A stretch of 64,000 nucleotides of DNA from Jatrophihabitans telluris (GTDB lineage Bacteria; Actinomycetota; Actinomycetes; Mycobacteriales; Jatrophihabitantaceae): positions 1,054,001 through 1,118,000 of the forward strand of contig NZ_CP097332.1 of the NCBI RefSeq assembly GCF_023516435.1, read 5' to 3'. Below the pieces are notes generated by a model. The model worked only from the letters and a program-made list of their open reading frames with translations, ran no database searches and was not told where the DNA came from. Numbering within the stretch: the stretch's first letter is position 1; each line of letters starts with the position of its first letter. Positions 1-10,064 of this stretch are shown here, in pieces. Made by a program: the position numbers and the translations under genes.

Positions 1-1547
1 AGCAGGTTGCGGTGCTGGTGCCGACGACGCTGCTGGCCCACCAGCACATCCAGACCTTCGCCGGACGGATGAATCAGTTCCCGGTGACGATCAAGGAGCT
101 GTCGCGCTTCACCCATGCCGGCGACGTCGACGACATCACCGCCGGCATTGCGGACGGCAGTGTGGACATCGTGATCGGCACCCATCGCCTTCTGCAACAG
201 ACGGTCCGGTTCAAGGACCTGGGCCTGGTCATCATCGACGAGGAACAGCGTTTCGGCGTTGAGCACAAGGAATATCTCAAGTCGTTGCGGACCGCGGTCG
301 ACGTGCTGACCATGTCCGCCACGCCGATCCCGCGCACCCTGGAGATGTCGCTGACCGGCATCCGCGAGCTCACCACGATCCTGACGCCACCCGAGGATCG
401 GCACCCGATCCTGACCTTCGTCGGGGCCTACGACACCCGCCAGATCGCGGCCGCGATCCGCCGCGAGCTGCTGCGCGACGGACAGGTCTTCTTCATCCAC
501 AACCGCGTCGAATCGATCAACCGGACCGCGGCCAAGCTCGCCGAACTCGTCCCGGAGGCGCGGATCGCCGTCGCCCACGGCCAGATGGGGCAGGACGCGT
601 TGGAGAAGATCATGGTCGGGTTCTGGCAGAACGACTTCGACGTGCTGGTCTCGACGACGATCGTCGAGTCCGGGCTCGACATCCCCAACGCCAACACCCT
701 GATCGTGGACCGCGCCGACATCTTCGGCCTGTCCCAGCTGCACCAGATGCGCGGACGGGTCGGCCGGGCGCGCGAACGCGGCTACGCCTACTTCCTCTAT
801 CCGCCGGAGAAGCCGCTCACCGAGACCGCGCATGACCGGCTGGCCACCATCGCCCAGCACACCGAACTCGGAGCCGGGATGCAGGTGGCCATGAAGGATC
901 TGGAGATCCGCGGCGCGGGCAACCTGCTCGGCGGTGAGCAGTCCGGCCACATCGCCGGCGTCGGCTTCGATCTCTACGTCCGTCTCGTCGGGGAGGCGGT
1001 CGCCGATTTCCGCGGCGAGTCCAAGGACATCGATGCGCCCGAGATCCGGGTCGACCTTCCGATCGACGCGAACCTGCCCTTCGACTACCTGCCGGGGGAG
1101 CGCCTGCGGCTGGAGGCCTACCGGGCGCTGGCCTCGGCCACGACGAACGAGGCCGTCGACGGGATCCGGCTCGAACTGCTCGACCGTTACGGCCCGATCC
1201 CGCCCGAGGTGGACAACCTGCTGGCGGTGGCCAAGTTCAAGGTGGTCTGCCGCCGGTACAACGTCACCGAGGTGTCGCTGCAGGGTCAGTCGGTGCGCTT
1301 CTCGCCGGTTCTACTGCCCGAGTCCGCGCAGATCCGGCTGTCCCGGATGTACGACAAGACCCTGTACAAGGCGCCGGTTTCGACGATGGCCGCCGCTCGT
1401 CCCAAGGGTGTCATCAAGCCCGACGGCACTTTCGCCACAGCGAGCTTCGGCGGCGAGCCCCTTCGCGATCAGGCACTGTTGAAGTGGTGTACCGAGCTGT
1501 TGGACACCATCCTCGGACCCGTCCTGCAAGCGGTGCTGAGCAACTGA
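1..1547 (+). CDS. mfd: Transcription-repair coupling factor Mfd, C-terminal part (5' end outside window)
   Basis: Mfd is the ATP-driven translocase that removes stalled RNA polymerase at DNA lesions and recruits the UvrABC repair system. Only the translocase core and C-terminal domain are present; the frame is open from base 3, so the start lies upstream. Visible motifs in order are the VLVPTTLLA segment of the first RecA-like lobe, motif II DEEQ (about base 237), SATPIPRTL (motif III), [12 protein letters not shown], and the motif VI segment [17 protein letters not shown], followed by the TRCF signature [13 protein letters not shown] and the D7 region. The family is usually about 1150-1200 residues, so over half is missing here. 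The stop lies one base before the next ATG, which suggests co-transcription. Identification is secure. Confidence 0.97.
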   Translation, partial: QVAVLVPTTLLAHQHIQTFAGRMNQFPVTIKELSRFTHAGDVDDITAGIADGSVDIVIGTHRLLQQTVRFKDLGLVIIDEEQRFGVEHKEYLKSLRTAVDVLTMSATPIPRTLEMSLTGIRELTTILTPPEDRHPILTFVGAYDTRQIAAAIRRELLRDGQVFFIHNRVESINRTAAKLAELVPEARIAVAHGQMGQDALEKIMVGFWQNDFDVLVSTTIVESGLDIPNANTLIVDRADIFGLSQLHQMRGRVGRARERGYAYFLYPPEKPLTETAHDRLATIAQHTELGAGMQVAMKDLEIRGAGNLLGGEQSGHIAGVGFDLYVRLVGEAVADFRGESKDIDAPEIRVDLPIDANLPFDYLPGERLRLEAYRALASATTNEAVDGIRLELLDRYGPIPPEVDNLLAVAKFKVVCRRYNVTEVSLQGQSVRFSPVLLPESAQIRLSRMYDKTLYKAPVSTMAAARPKGVIKPDGTFATASFGGEPLRDQALLKWCTELLDTILGPVLQAVLSN

Positions 1548-1548
1548 G

Positions 1549-2136
1549 ATGGCCGTCGAACTACCCGAGCTGCTGGTACCCGACGGGCCGGCCTGGCGAA
1601 CGTGGCTGAGCGAGAACCACCAGCAATCACAGGGTGTTCGGCTCGTGCTCGGCAAGAAGGGCGGCTCCGTCACCGAGCTGGTCTATGACCCCGCCCTGCG
1701 GCACGCGCTCTGTTTCGGCTGGATCGACGGGCAGGTCACGACCAGGGACGAGGGCAGCTACGCGCAGCGGTTCACCCCCCGGACGGCGCGTAGCCGGTGG
1801 TCGGCCCGCAACGTAGGCCTCGTCGGCGAACTCACGGCCGCCGGGCTGATGGAGGCCGCCGGACTCGAGGCCGTCGCCGCAGCCCGGTCCGACGGCCGCT
1901 GGGACAGCGCGTACGCCGGTTCGCGCACCGCCGTCGTCCCCGCCGATCTCGCGGCGGCGATCGAAGCCTCGCCCGCTGCGGCCGCGTTCTTCCCCAGCCT
2001 GAGTTCGCAGAACCGCTACGCCATCCTCTACCGGGTGGAGGAGGCCAAACGTCCGGAGACGCGCGCCAGACGCATCGCGGCCTTCGTCCAGATGCTGGAA
2101 CAGGGCGAGACCGTTCATCCCCAGAAGCGCCCTTGA
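1549..2136 (+). CDS. YdeI/OmpD-associated family protein
   Basis: A 195-residue soluble protein of the YdeI/OmpD-associated family, whose members carry a C-terminal bacteriocin-protection-type domain; the biochemical role is not established. Family features are the segment CFGWIDGQV near residue 57, the following FTPRTARSRWSARN stretch, and the C-terminal YAILYRVEEAKRPETRARRI segment. There is no signal peptide or membrane segment. The ATG starts one base after the mfd stop, so it is probably read through from mfd. The gene is convergent with the next gene, the two stops being only one base apart. Family assignment is good; function is unknown. Confidence 0.8.
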   Translation: MAVELPELLVPDGPAWRTWLSENHQQSQGVRLVLGKKGGSVTELVYDPALRHALCFGWIDGQVTTRDEGSYAQRFTPRTARSRWSARNVGLVGELTAAGLMEAAGLEAVAAARSDGRWDSAYAGSRTAVVPADLAAAIEASPAAAAFFPSLSSQNRYAILYRVEEAKRPETRARRIAAFVQMLEQGETVHPQKRP

Positions 2137-2137
2137 G

Positions 2138-2644
2138 TCAGCCCCGCGGCCGCGCGAGCATTCCCGCTTGGGCGGGCTTGTTCGGGGCCGGCTTGGCCAG
2201 ATGGACCACGGTCCCGCTCAACCCCACCCGTTCCCGACGGGTCTCGGTGTAGCCGTGCCGCTCGTAGAGGCGGAGGTTGGCGACACTGCGGTGCCCGGTG
2301 AACAGCTCGAAGCGCTCGATGCCACGGGGAGCGGCGTTCTCGATCGCGATGAGCAGCGTGGTCCCGATGCCCCGACGCTGCAGGTCCGGGGCCACCGCCA
2401 AGCGTCCGATCCGCAGTACCGGCCCGTCCGCCCTGGCCCGTACCGTGCCGACGAAGCGACCGTGGTCGACCGCCTTGAGTCCGAAGGTGTGCTCGTCGGC
2501 AAGTTCGGCGCGCAGCTGGTCCAAGGTTTGGGTCAGGGCCGGCAGCCACAGATCGGAGTGCAATTGTGCCTCGGTGACGTAGGCCGCGCGTTGCAACGTC
2601 AGCACCTCGCCGGCGTCGGATTCGCTCAGCTTGGCGATGATCAC
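2138..2644 (-). CDS. GNAT family N-acetyltransferase
   Basis: A 168-residue acetyl-CoA-dependent N-acetyltransferase of unknown substrate. The acetyl-CoA binding motif A is visible as RIGRLAVAPDLQRRGIGTTL (QRRGIG loop), followed by the typical NLRLYERHGY segment of motif B. The last 20 residues (proline/alanine-rich) extend beyond the usual fold. The start is GTG, with its first bases overlapping the stop of the upstream yjbR-type gene (GTGA overlap), so the two are translationally coupled. Family is secure, substrate unknown. Confidence 0.88.
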   Translation of the reverse strand: MIIAKLSESDAGEVLTLQRAAYVTEAQLHSDLWLPALTQTLDQLRAELADEHTFGLKAVDHGRFVGTVRARADGPVLRIGRLAVAPDLQRRGIGTTLLIAIENAAPRGIERFELFTGHRSVANLRLYERHGYTETRRERVGLSGTVVHLAKPAPNKPAQAGMLARPRG

Positions 2645-3003
2645 GGCGTCGCCGGCCGCCGCGACTTGGGCAGGCCCGCCAGCACCTGGTCGTAGGAGTC
2701 GTCGATCAATTCGCAGATCTCCTCCTCCGCCAGCCCGTTGAGCACGACCCGGACCCAGAGCCGCTTGTTCAGGTACGGCGCCGGTCCCGCCTGGGCGGGG
2801 TGGCGGGCCTTGAACTCCTCGACCGCCTCCGCCGTGTTCTTGACGCTGATGCTGTGCGCGTCACCGAGGCTGCCACCCCCGGCCGAAGGGAAGAGAAAGA
2901 TCTTGTCCGCGACCTTGGCCAGGTCGAGGTCGTGGCCGAAGGGATTGTCCGCCCAGGCGCTGGGCTTGCCCAATGCATAGGCAAGTGCCTGGTATGCGTC
3001 CAT
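2641..3003 (-). CDS. MmcQ/YjbR family protein
   Basis: A 120-residue protein of the MmcQ/YjbR family, small alpha/beta proteins with a CyaY-like fold, often annotated as DNA-binding, with no proven general role. Supporting features are the PFGHDLDLAKVADKIFLF segment and the C-terminal half with LNKRLWVRVVLNG and the ICELIDDSYDQVLAGLPK helix typical of the family. The start is ATG; the gene ends overlapping the GNAT gene start, forming a two-gene operon on the minus strand. Nothing in the roughly 250 bases to the next gene suggests a further gene. Confidence 0.82.
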   Translation of the reverse strand: MDAYQALAYALGKPSAWADNPFGHDLDLAKVADKIFLFPSAGGGSLGDAHSISVKNTAEAVEEFKARHPAQAGPAPYLNKRLWVRVVLNGLAEEEICELIDDSYDQVLAGLPKSRRPATP

Positions 3004-3252
3004 GCCACGTGTCTAGCACGGCCCCCGGCGCGCGTCGACGGTCACGGCGTGGTTGCACCACGGGGTTCGTCGGCCTGCCGGTCGCGGGCCACAGGCCGCC
3101 GCCGTGGTCACGCCGGCGCCGGTGGCGCTCGCCAGTGGGCGGCGTCGCCGGCCGGGCGAACCCGGGCGCAGGAGTAGGCCGCGCGTCATGAGAAAGTAGG
3201 GGTTGGCGTCAGCCGCCCGCGCCGCCGTGTTCACCAATCCGGGAGTAAAGCT

Positions 3253-3885
3253 GTGAAGGTCCGATCCGGCACGTTCCGCCCTGGCCGCATTCGTGCACTC
3301 GCCGCCCTGCCGCTGCTGGTGATGGCCGGCGCGGGGCTGAGCGCGTGCGACACCAAGGTCGGCACCGCGGCCGTGATCAACGGGCACAAGATCACCGAGA
3401 GCGACCTGAACAGCTATCTGACCTCGTCCGTGCAACCGGTGCCCGGCAACAACGGCAGCGTCCCGGCCCGCTTCTTCGCTCTCTCGATCCTGGTCAACCG
3501 TGAGATCGGGCCGAACCTGGTCGCGGCGGCCGGTGAGAAGCCGACCCCCGCTCAGGAGGCCCAGGCGCGCAAGGCGATCTCCGACTCGGCCACCACGAAC
3601 GGCATCGAGGGCCAGTTGAGCAAGCTCGGCTTCGCGCCGAAGTTCTACCAGGCCTACCTCGACGAGCAGACCCAGGTCTCTCTCCTCGGGGCGAAGGTCA
3701 CCTCGGCCCAGCAGTTGGCCGGTGTGGTCAAGAAGGCCGGTCTGAACGTGAGCGTGAACCCGCGCTACGGCGGCTGGGACGCCCGCACTCTGTCATTGAC
3801 CGAGGTCGGCAAGAAGCAGCTGCCCAACGCGCTCACCCTCGGTACGACGCTGCCCGGTGACGCAACGGCCTCGCCGACGCCGTGA
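3253..3885 (+). CDS. SurA N-terminal domain lipoprotein
   Basis: A 210-residue predicted lipoprotein. The N-terminus has basic residues, a hydrophobic stretch and a lipobox LSAC with the acylated cysteine at residue 32. The mature part contains AAVINGHKITESDLNSYL, the signature of SurA/trigger-factor-like peptide-binding N-terminal domains; no PPIase domain follows. It probably assists folding of exported proteins at the outer face of the membrane (inference). The GTG start is preceded by GGGAG. The gene ends in a GTGA overlap with mazG; a SurA-like lipoprotein next to mfd and mazG is a common actinobacterial arrangement. Confidence 0.83.
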   Translation: MKVRSGTFRPGRIRALAALPLLVMAGAGLSACDTKVGTAAVINGHKITESDLNSYLTSSVQPVPGNNGSVPARFFALSILVNREIGPNLVAAAGEKPTPAQEAQARKAISDSATTNGIEGQLSKLGFAPKFYQAYLDEQTQVSLLGAKVTSAQQLAGVVKKAGLNVSVNPRYGGWDARTLSLTEVGKKQLPNALTLGTTLPGDATASPTP

Positions 3886-4565
3886 CCGAAGCAAGCACCG
3901 GCGCGCTTGCGGAGGCCGCCGGCGCGGCCCTGCTGCGCGCCGTGGCCACCATGGACCGGTTGCGATCGCCCGGTGGTTGCCCCTGGGACGCCGAGCAGAC
4001 CCATCGCAGCCTCGCGCCGTACCTGATCGAAGAGGCCTACGAGACGCTCGACGCGATCGAGACGGACGACCTCGCCGGGCTGCGTGAAGAACTGGGAGAC
4101 CTGCTGCTGCAGGTGCTCTTTCACGCCCGGCTCGCCGAGGAGGAGGCCGGTGGCTTCTCCATCGTCGACGTCGCCGGAGATCTCGTGGCCAAGCTCGAGC
4201 GCCGCCACCCGCACGTGTTCGGCGATGTCGACGTCGCCTCGGCCGCAGAGGTGAACGCCAACTGGGACGCGATCAAGCAGCGCGAGAAGCAGCGTTCCTC
4301 GGCGACTGAAGGCATCGCCCTGGGTCAGCCGGCGCTTGCTCTGGCGGCCAAGCTCGTCAGTCGCTCCGGCAAGGCGGGAACGGATGTCGCCCTGCCCGAC
4401 GGCGGTTCTGTCGGCGACCGGCTGTTCGTGCTCGCCGCCGAGGCGGTCCGCTCCGGGATCGATCCGGAACTGGCCCTGCGCCACACCGCTCGCCGTTACG
4501 CCGAGGCGATCCGGACCGTGGAGGCGAGCCGTCCCGCGAAGATCGAGACCGTTCCCGGCGAGTGA
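3882..4565 (+). CDS. mazG: Nucleoside triphosphate pyrophosphohydrolase MazG
   Basis: Hydrolyses nucleoside triphosphates to monophosphate and pyrophosphate, a housecleaning role. At 227 residues it has a single canonical MazG domain: the segment RLRSPGGCPWDAEQTH leads into the metal-binding helices with EEAYETLDAIE and the EELGDLLLQVLFHARLA motif (ExxD). It is shorter than the two-domain enterobacterial MazG and the longer mycobacterial proteins. GTG start overlapping the stop of the lipoprotein gene; eno follows after about 78 bases, a gap that may hold a promoter. Confidence 0.94.
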   Translation: MTEASTGALAEAAGAALLRAVATMDRLRSPGGCPWDAEQTHRSLAPYLIEEAYETLDAIETDDLAGLREELGDLLLQVLFHARLAEEEAGGFSIVDVAGDLVAKLERRHPHVFGDVDVASAAEVNANWDAIKQREKQRSSATEGIALGQPALALAAKLVSRSGKAGTDVALPDGGSVGDRLFVLAAEAVRSGIDPELALRHTARRYAEAIRTVEASRPAKIETVPGE

Positions 4566-4640
4566 GCGCGATGGGGCCGGTCGCGCCCGATAGGGTGCAC
4601 GGTGACGTATGTGTTCCGCTGTTCTCGTCGGAAGGACTGA

Positions 4641-5945
<1,305 letters not shown>

Positions 5946-5947
5946 GC

Positions 5948-6355
5948 ATGGCTGTTCTGCGTCGTCCCCGGTTCACCGGTCGTTCGATGGTGATCACGGC
6001 GATGGCGCTGTTCCTCGTCGTGGTGCTGGCCTCGCCCGTCCAGACCTACCTCAACCGGCGGGACACCCTGGCCGCGACCGAGAAGCAGCAGCGGCAATTG
6101 CAGGCCAAGGTGACGGAACTGCAGCACCAGTCATCGCAATGGGCCGACCCCGCCTACGTGGAGCGTGAGGCCCGCTCACGGCTGCAGTACGTGCGTCCGG
6201 GAGACACGCTCTACACCGTGCTCAACGCCGATGGCAGTCCCAAGGCTGCGGACGGTACGAACCCACCGGCCAGCGGGGTGGCCCGGGCCGGCCACCAGGG
6301 CAGTTGGAACGCGACGCTGTGGGGCAGCGTCCGCAACGCCGACGCGGCTTCCTGA
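5948..6355 (+). CDS. ftsB: FtsB/DivIC-type septum formation initiator protein
   Basis: A 135-residue single-pass membrane protein of the divisome (FtsB/DivIC family), which in other bacteria forms a complex with FtsL and FtsQ. A short basic cytoplasmic N-terminus is followed by one transmembrane helix (about residues 14-33), then a coiled-coil region rich in Gln/Glu/Lys (about 40-65), and the conserved DPAYVEREARSRLQYVRPGD segment. The Pro/Gly-rich C-terminal tail is poorly conserved in the family. The ATG lies two bases after the eno stop, so it is operonic with eno. Confidence 0.9.
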   Translation: MAVLRRPRFTGRSMVITAMALFLVVVLASPVQTYLNRRDTLAATEKQQRQLQAKVTELQHQSSQWADPAYVEREARSRLQYVRPGDTLYTVLNADGSPKAADGTNPPASGVARAGHQGSWNATLWGSVRNADAAS

Positions 6356-6374
6356 ACATGGTTCCTGCAGCGGT

Positions 6375-6920
6375 ATGAGTCCGAGTATCGAGTCGGCAGG
6401 CACGCCCGAGGCCGGTGACGTGCCGATCTCCGTATCCGATCGGGCCGTCGTGGCGGCTCAGTTGGGGCGCGCACCGCGAGCGATCCGGTCGGTGGCGCAC
6501 CGGTGCCCCTGCGGTGACCCGGACGTCATCGAGACCTCCCCGCGGCTGCCCGATGGCACGCCCTTTCCCACGCTGTACTACCTGACCTGCCCGCGGGCCG
6601 CGTCGGCCATCGGCACGCTGGAGGCCTCCGGCCTGATGAGCGAGATGACCGACCGGTTGAAGGTCGAGCCCGAACTGGCCTCGGCCTATCGCCAGGCGCA
6701 CGAGGCTTACCTCGCCCGGCGGGAATCCCACGCTCACGTCGAGGAGACCGCGGGTATCTCCGCCGGCGGAATGCCCACCCGGGTGAAGTGCCTGCACGTT
6801 CTCGTGGCCCACTCGCTGGCGGTGGGACCAGGGGTGAACCCTCTCGGCGACGAGGCGCTCGCGCTGCTGCCCGAGTGGTGGGCCGACGGCCCCTGCGTCG
6901 CTGTGCCGGCCCATGAATGA
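6375..6920 (+). CDS. DUF501 domain-containing protein
   Basis: A 181-residue protein of the DUF501 family, which almost always sits between ftsB and ppx in actinobacteria; the molecular function is unknown. Conserved features are HRCPCGDPDVIETSPRLPDG, TPFPTLYYLTCPRA, and the C-terminal GGMPTRVKCLHVLVAHSLA with closely spaced Cys/His residues. The ATG was chosen because it gives the usual family length; the frame is open further upstream, but that region overlaps ftsB. The stop overlaps the ppx start. Confidence 0.88.
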   Translation: MSPSIESAGTPEAGDVPISVSDRAVVAAQLGRAPRAIRSVAHRCPCGDPDVIETSPRLPDGTPFPTLYYLTCPRAASAIGTLEASGLMSEMTDRLKVEPELASAYRQAHEAYLARRESHAHVEETAGISAGGMPTRVKCLHVLVAHSLAVGPGVNPLGDEALALLPEWWADGPCVAVPAHE

Positions 6921-7899
6921 GCGCGGGTCCTTCGGCGGTCGTGATGCTGATTCGGCTGCCGGTGAGGGGGATCGCTCCGTCCGTGTCGCCGGAATTGATT
7001 GCGGTACCAACTCGATCCGGCTGCTGATCGCCGACGGGAACGGGCCGGCGCTCACCGATGTCCACCGTGAGATGCGTGTGGTCCGGTTGGGTGAGGGTGT
7101 CGACCGGACCGGTCGGTTGTCCGACGCCGCGCTGGAACGGACCCGCGCCGCCCTCGTGGACTACGTTGCGCTCATCGAGGCACAGGGAGTCTCGCGGGTG
7201 CGGATGGTGGCCACCTCGGCGTCGCGGGACGCGGCCAACGCAGACGAGTTTCGTTCGATGGTGCAGGCAATTCTTGGTGTCGAGCCGGAGGTCATCAGCG
7301 GGGTCGAGGAGGCCGCGCTGTCCTTCACCGGGGCGGTGGCGGGCCTTCCGGGCGTCGTCGGAGAGGGGCTTCTGGTGGCCGACATCGGCGGCGGCTCGAC
7401 GGAGCTGGTGCTGGGATCGCCCGCCCGAGGAATCGTCTCCGCCTCGTTCAGCATGGACGTGGGCTGCGTCCGGATGACCGAACGCCACCTGCACGACGAC
7501 CCGCCGACGCCGGCCCAGATCGCAGCGACCACGTCCGACCTGGAGACGGCTTTTGCCCTTGCCGCACAGGAGGTTCCGGTGCGGGAGGCGGTCTCGTTCG
7601 TAGGCGTCGCCGGCACGGTCACCACTATCGCCGCGATCGCGCTGGGCTTGCCCGCCTACGACCCGCGGGCAATTCACGGGTCGGTGATCTCGTTCAGGGA
7701 CGTGTCGGCGGTGACTCAGCGGTTGTTGTCGATGACCCGCGCCGAGCGCGCCGCGCTGCCGGTCATGCATCCGGGCCGAGTCGACGTCATCGGCGCGGGG
7801 GCGTTGATCCTGCGCTGCCTCATGGAGTTCGTCGGCGCGGCTGAGGTGATCGTCAGCGAGCACGACATCCTGGATGGCATTGCGCTGAGCCTTCTCTGA
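6913..7899 (+). CDS. ppx: Exopolyphosphatase / Ppx-GppA family phosphatase
   Basis: A 328-residue member of the ASKHA superfamily that hydrolyses inorganic polyphosphate or pppGpp. The phosphate-1 loop is AGIDCGTNSIRLLIADG near residue 25; the segment TSASRDAANADEF and the glycine-rich phosphate-2 loop LLVADIGGGSTELVLG follow, with GVAGTVTTIAAI later. Only the catalytic core is present, without the C-terminal HD domain of long Ppx forms, as expected for actinobacterial short forms. The first 22 residues are a poorly conserved extension; the start overlaps the DUF501 stop by eight bases. Confidence 0.93.
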   Translation: MNERGSFGGRDADSAAGEGDRSVRVAGIDCGTNSIRLLIADGNGPALTDVHREMRVVRLGEGVDRTGRLSDAALERTRAALVDYVALIEAQGVSRVRMVATSASRDAANADEFRSMVQAILGVEPEVISGVEEAALSFTGAVAGLPGVVGEGLLVADIGGGSTELVLGSPARGIVSASFSMDVGCVRMTERHLHDDPPTPAQIAATTSDLETAFALAAQEVPVREAVSFVGVAGTVTTIAAIALGLPAYDPRAIHGSVISFRDVSAVTQRLLSMTRAERAALPVMHPGRVDVIGAGALILRCLMEFVGAAEVIVSEHDILDGIALSLL

Positions 7900-7955
7900 T
7901 GTGAGCTTGGACCGGATATGCCTTATTCGCTATGGGCTTTCTCGTTCGGCCAGCC

Positions 7956-7984
7956 TTGCGGTGGCCCCTTGTTCTCGATATAAT
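7956..7984 (+). promoter_or_regulatory. Promoter of the HNH/DUF222 gene (probably leaderless)
   Basis: TTGCGG (-35 type) is separated by 17 bases from a perfect TATAAT (-10). The -10 ends seven bases before the ATG at 7992, so transcription should start at or next to the start codon, giving a leaderless mRNA. No Shine-Dalgarno sequence precedes the ATG, in agreement. Confidence 0.7.
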
Positions 7985-7999
7985 CGAACACATGTACGA
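7984..7999. promoter_or_regulatory. LexA-type SOS box overlapping the start codon
   Basis: TCGAACACATGTACGA matches the mycobacterial SOS box TCGAAC-N4-GTTCGA at 11 of 12 fixed positions. It begins at the last base of the -10 hexamer and covers the start codon, so bound LexA would block transcription initiation. DUF222/13E12 genes are known LexA targets in Mycobacterium tuberculosis. Confidence 0.72.
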
Positions 8000-9365
8000 A
8001 TCCGAGGACGGCAACCCAGCGTCCGATGACGTCGGTCGCGATGTTCCTGGCGTTGCCTTGTCGCTCGGCGCGGCAGTCGACGCGGCGCTGGCGGTGGGCA
8101 CGGCCATGGCGTCGGACGATGAGTTGCTCGCATTCCTCGAGTCGATCGAGTCGCAGCTGCGGCGGCTGCCGCTGGTGCAGCTGCGCACCATCGCTGAGGT
8201 GGAGCGGCGCGGTCTGGCCGGGCAGCTCAATTATCGCGACGTGCTCGGCCTACTGACGGATCGCCTGCGCCTGACTCGGCGAGAGGTCAAGCAGCGGCTG
8301 AACCTGGTCGACGGTCTCGTGGCCCGGCCGGCGCTGACCGGCGAGCTGCTGCCCGAGGTCCTGCCGGCAACCGCCCGGGCGGTCGAATCGGGCAGCGCCG
8401 GACTGGATCATGCCCGCATCATCGCTCGCACCGTCGACGGCCTACCGTCCTCCCAACGCAACCGAGGTGGGGAGGTCGACGTGATTCTGGCGGAACAGGC
8501 TCGGTCACTGAACCCGAGCCAGCTGGTCAGGACGGCCGAGCGCGTTTTGGCCTACCTCGACCCCGACGGCCCGGTGCCGGCGGAGGAGGAGCGCGAGCAG
8601 CAGCAGTCCCGGCGGCTGCGATTGACGCGGATCGGTACAGGGCCGCAGGCTCAATCAACCGTGCTCGACGGACAACTCACGCCTGAGTGTTCGGCGCTGT
8701 GGGAGACCATCCTGCACTCGTTGACCACCAGTTCGGCGGCCCGGCCGGAGGCGCCGGTCGTCGAGACGCGCACGCCGGCTCAGCAACAGCATGATGCCTT
8801 CGAACAGGCGGGGCGATTGCTGTTGACCTCGGGCCTGCTTCCGAGGGTGGGTGGAGCGGCGGCCACCGTGGTCATCACGATGAGTGTGACTGATCTGGAA
8901 CGGCGGGCCGGGCACGCCACCACGCATACCGGCGGAACGCTGTCGATCGAGCAGGCCCTGAGGCTGGCCGCCGACGGCCGGTTCCTGCCTGCGGTACTCG
9001 CCGGTGACGGAGAAGTCCTGCACCTGGGTCGCTCCCGCCGGCTCGCCTCCCGCGCCCAGCGGCTGGCGGTGGTGGCGCGGGACCGCGGCTGCACTTTCCC
9101 CGACTGCACCGTTCCTGCCGCCGGCTGCGAGGTCCACCACGTGCTCGAGTGGTCTCGCGGCGGCGCCACCGACGTGGACAATCTCGCGCTCGCGTGCGGC
9201 TATCACAACAGCGAGGCCCCGCGCCGAGGGTGGACTTGCAGTCTCGACGCCGGCGTACCTCGTTGGTGGCGAAACGCCGGCAGCCCGCATGAGCGTCGGC
9301 GGCGGCGAAACTATCTTCATCACCCCGAACTGTTGGTTCGGCGCGAGGAGAACACCGACCCCTGA
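7992..9365 (+). CDS. DUF222 (13E12-type) HNH endonuclease domain protein
   Basis: A 457-residue protein with an N-terminal DUF222 region (about residues 50-310, helical) and a C-terminal HNH nuclease domain. The HNH signature is RGCTFPDCTVPAAGCEVHH, then WSRGGATDVDNLALACGYHN, giving the two zinc Cys, the His-His pair, Asn and final His. Members form the large actinobacterial 13E12 repeat family; several are SOS-induced, but the cellular role is unsettled. The start is placed at the ATG coinciding with the predicted transcription start and SOS box; an in-frame ATG 60 bases upstream would lie before the promoter. The gene stands alone between ppx and a convergent DUF4235 gene. Confidence 0.9.
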   Translation: MYESEDGNPASDDVGRDVPGVALSLGAAVDAALAVGTAMASDDELLAFLESIESQLRRLPLVQLRTIAEVERRGLAGQLNYRDVLGLLTDRLRLTRREVKQRLNLVDGLVARPALTGELLPEVLPATARAVESGSAGLDHARIIARTVDGLPSSQRNRGGEVDVILAEQARSLNPSQLVRTAERVLAYLDPDGPVPAEEEREQQQSRRLRLTRIGTGPQAQSTVLDGQLTPECSALWETILHSLTTSSAARPEAPVVETRTPAQQQHDAFEQAGRLLLTSGLLPRVGGAAATVVITMSVTDLERRAGHATTHTGGTLSIEQALRLAADGRFLPAVLAGDGEVLHLGRSRRLASRAQRLAVVARDRGCTFPDCTVPAAGCEVHHVLEWSRGGATDVDNLALACGYHNSEAPRRGWTCSLDAGVPRWWRNAGSPHERRRRRNYLHHPELLVRREENTDP

Positions 9366-9516
9366 CCGACCGATCGTGCCCGCATTGCAGCGGATCGCCT
9401 TCCGAACGTCATCTAGACAGCCGGGAGGTCCGGTGAAAGGTGTCCGCGAAGGGCCGCCCGGCGACTACGAGGTGTTCGTCGCCGACGCCGCCGCTGGGCT
9501 CAATGCTGCGTCTGGG

Positions 9517-9843
9517 CTAGAGCGTCGCGACTTCCTTGTCGGCCTTGGTGTTGTCCTTCGGCTCCTTCGGACGAGGGGAGGGCTTGCCGGTGGCCGCGCG
9601 CCATACCGTGTCCGCGCCCTTGGTTGTGACCAGCTGAGCCAACGCCGCGCCGATGCCGGTGATCAGGGCGAAGATGATCGCGTCGGCCCAGCTTGTCTGA
9701 ACTTCCTTCGGGTTGTGCGGGGGATTGTCCGGGCGCGCCGCGGTCCAAGCCTTACCGGTTGCCTTGGCGATCAGCTTCCCGACCGGGATGGCCACCGCCG
9801 CCGACAGAATCTTGAACGCAAACCTGCTCGATCCACCCGCCAT
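9517..9843 (-). CDS. DUF4235 membrane protein
   Basis: A 108-residue small membrane protein of the actinobacterial DUF4235 family, function unknown. The N-terminal GSSRFAFKILSAAVAIPVGK helix and a second hydrophobic helix (ADAIIFALITGIGAALAQLV, residues about 53-72) are visible, followed by a charged Lys/Pro-rich tail. ATG start with a strong GAGGAGG about seven bases upstream. It is divergent from the acyltransferase gene; the roughly 220-base gap between them must carry both promoters. About 150 bases separate its stop from the convergent HNH gene, with nothing recognised there. Confidence 0.85.
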   Translation of the reverse strand: MAGGSSRFAFKILSAAVAIPVGKLIAKATGKAWTAARPDNPPHNPKEVQTSWADAIIFALITGIGAALAQLVTTKGADTVWRAATGKPSPRPKEPKDNTKADKEVATL

Positions 9844-10064
9844 GGCTGGGCCTCCTCATCACTTCCCGGACATCCGAACGCGCTGTTATCCTCCAGACCA
9901 TAGTCAGGCCGAAACCGTGCTGTGGCTGTGACCCGGGCCTTACCAGCGAGACGGGCCAGAATCGGAACAACGCTCCCGCCGGAACGCAGCCAGATCGCCG
10001 CCCGCCCGGGTGATCGCGCCGCCGTACCGTCGGCAGGCGTCGCACACGCACTTCGGGGGAACGC

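Noticed and set aside
6526-7863. Minus-strand frame of about 445 codons
   Set aside because: Antisense to the DUF501 and ppx genes; composition implausible.
7900-7991. Start of the HNH gene at the in-frame ATG 60 bases upstream (7932)
   Set aside because: It lies before the predicted -35/-10 promoter and has no ribosome binding site; the later ATG coincides with the predicted transcription start.
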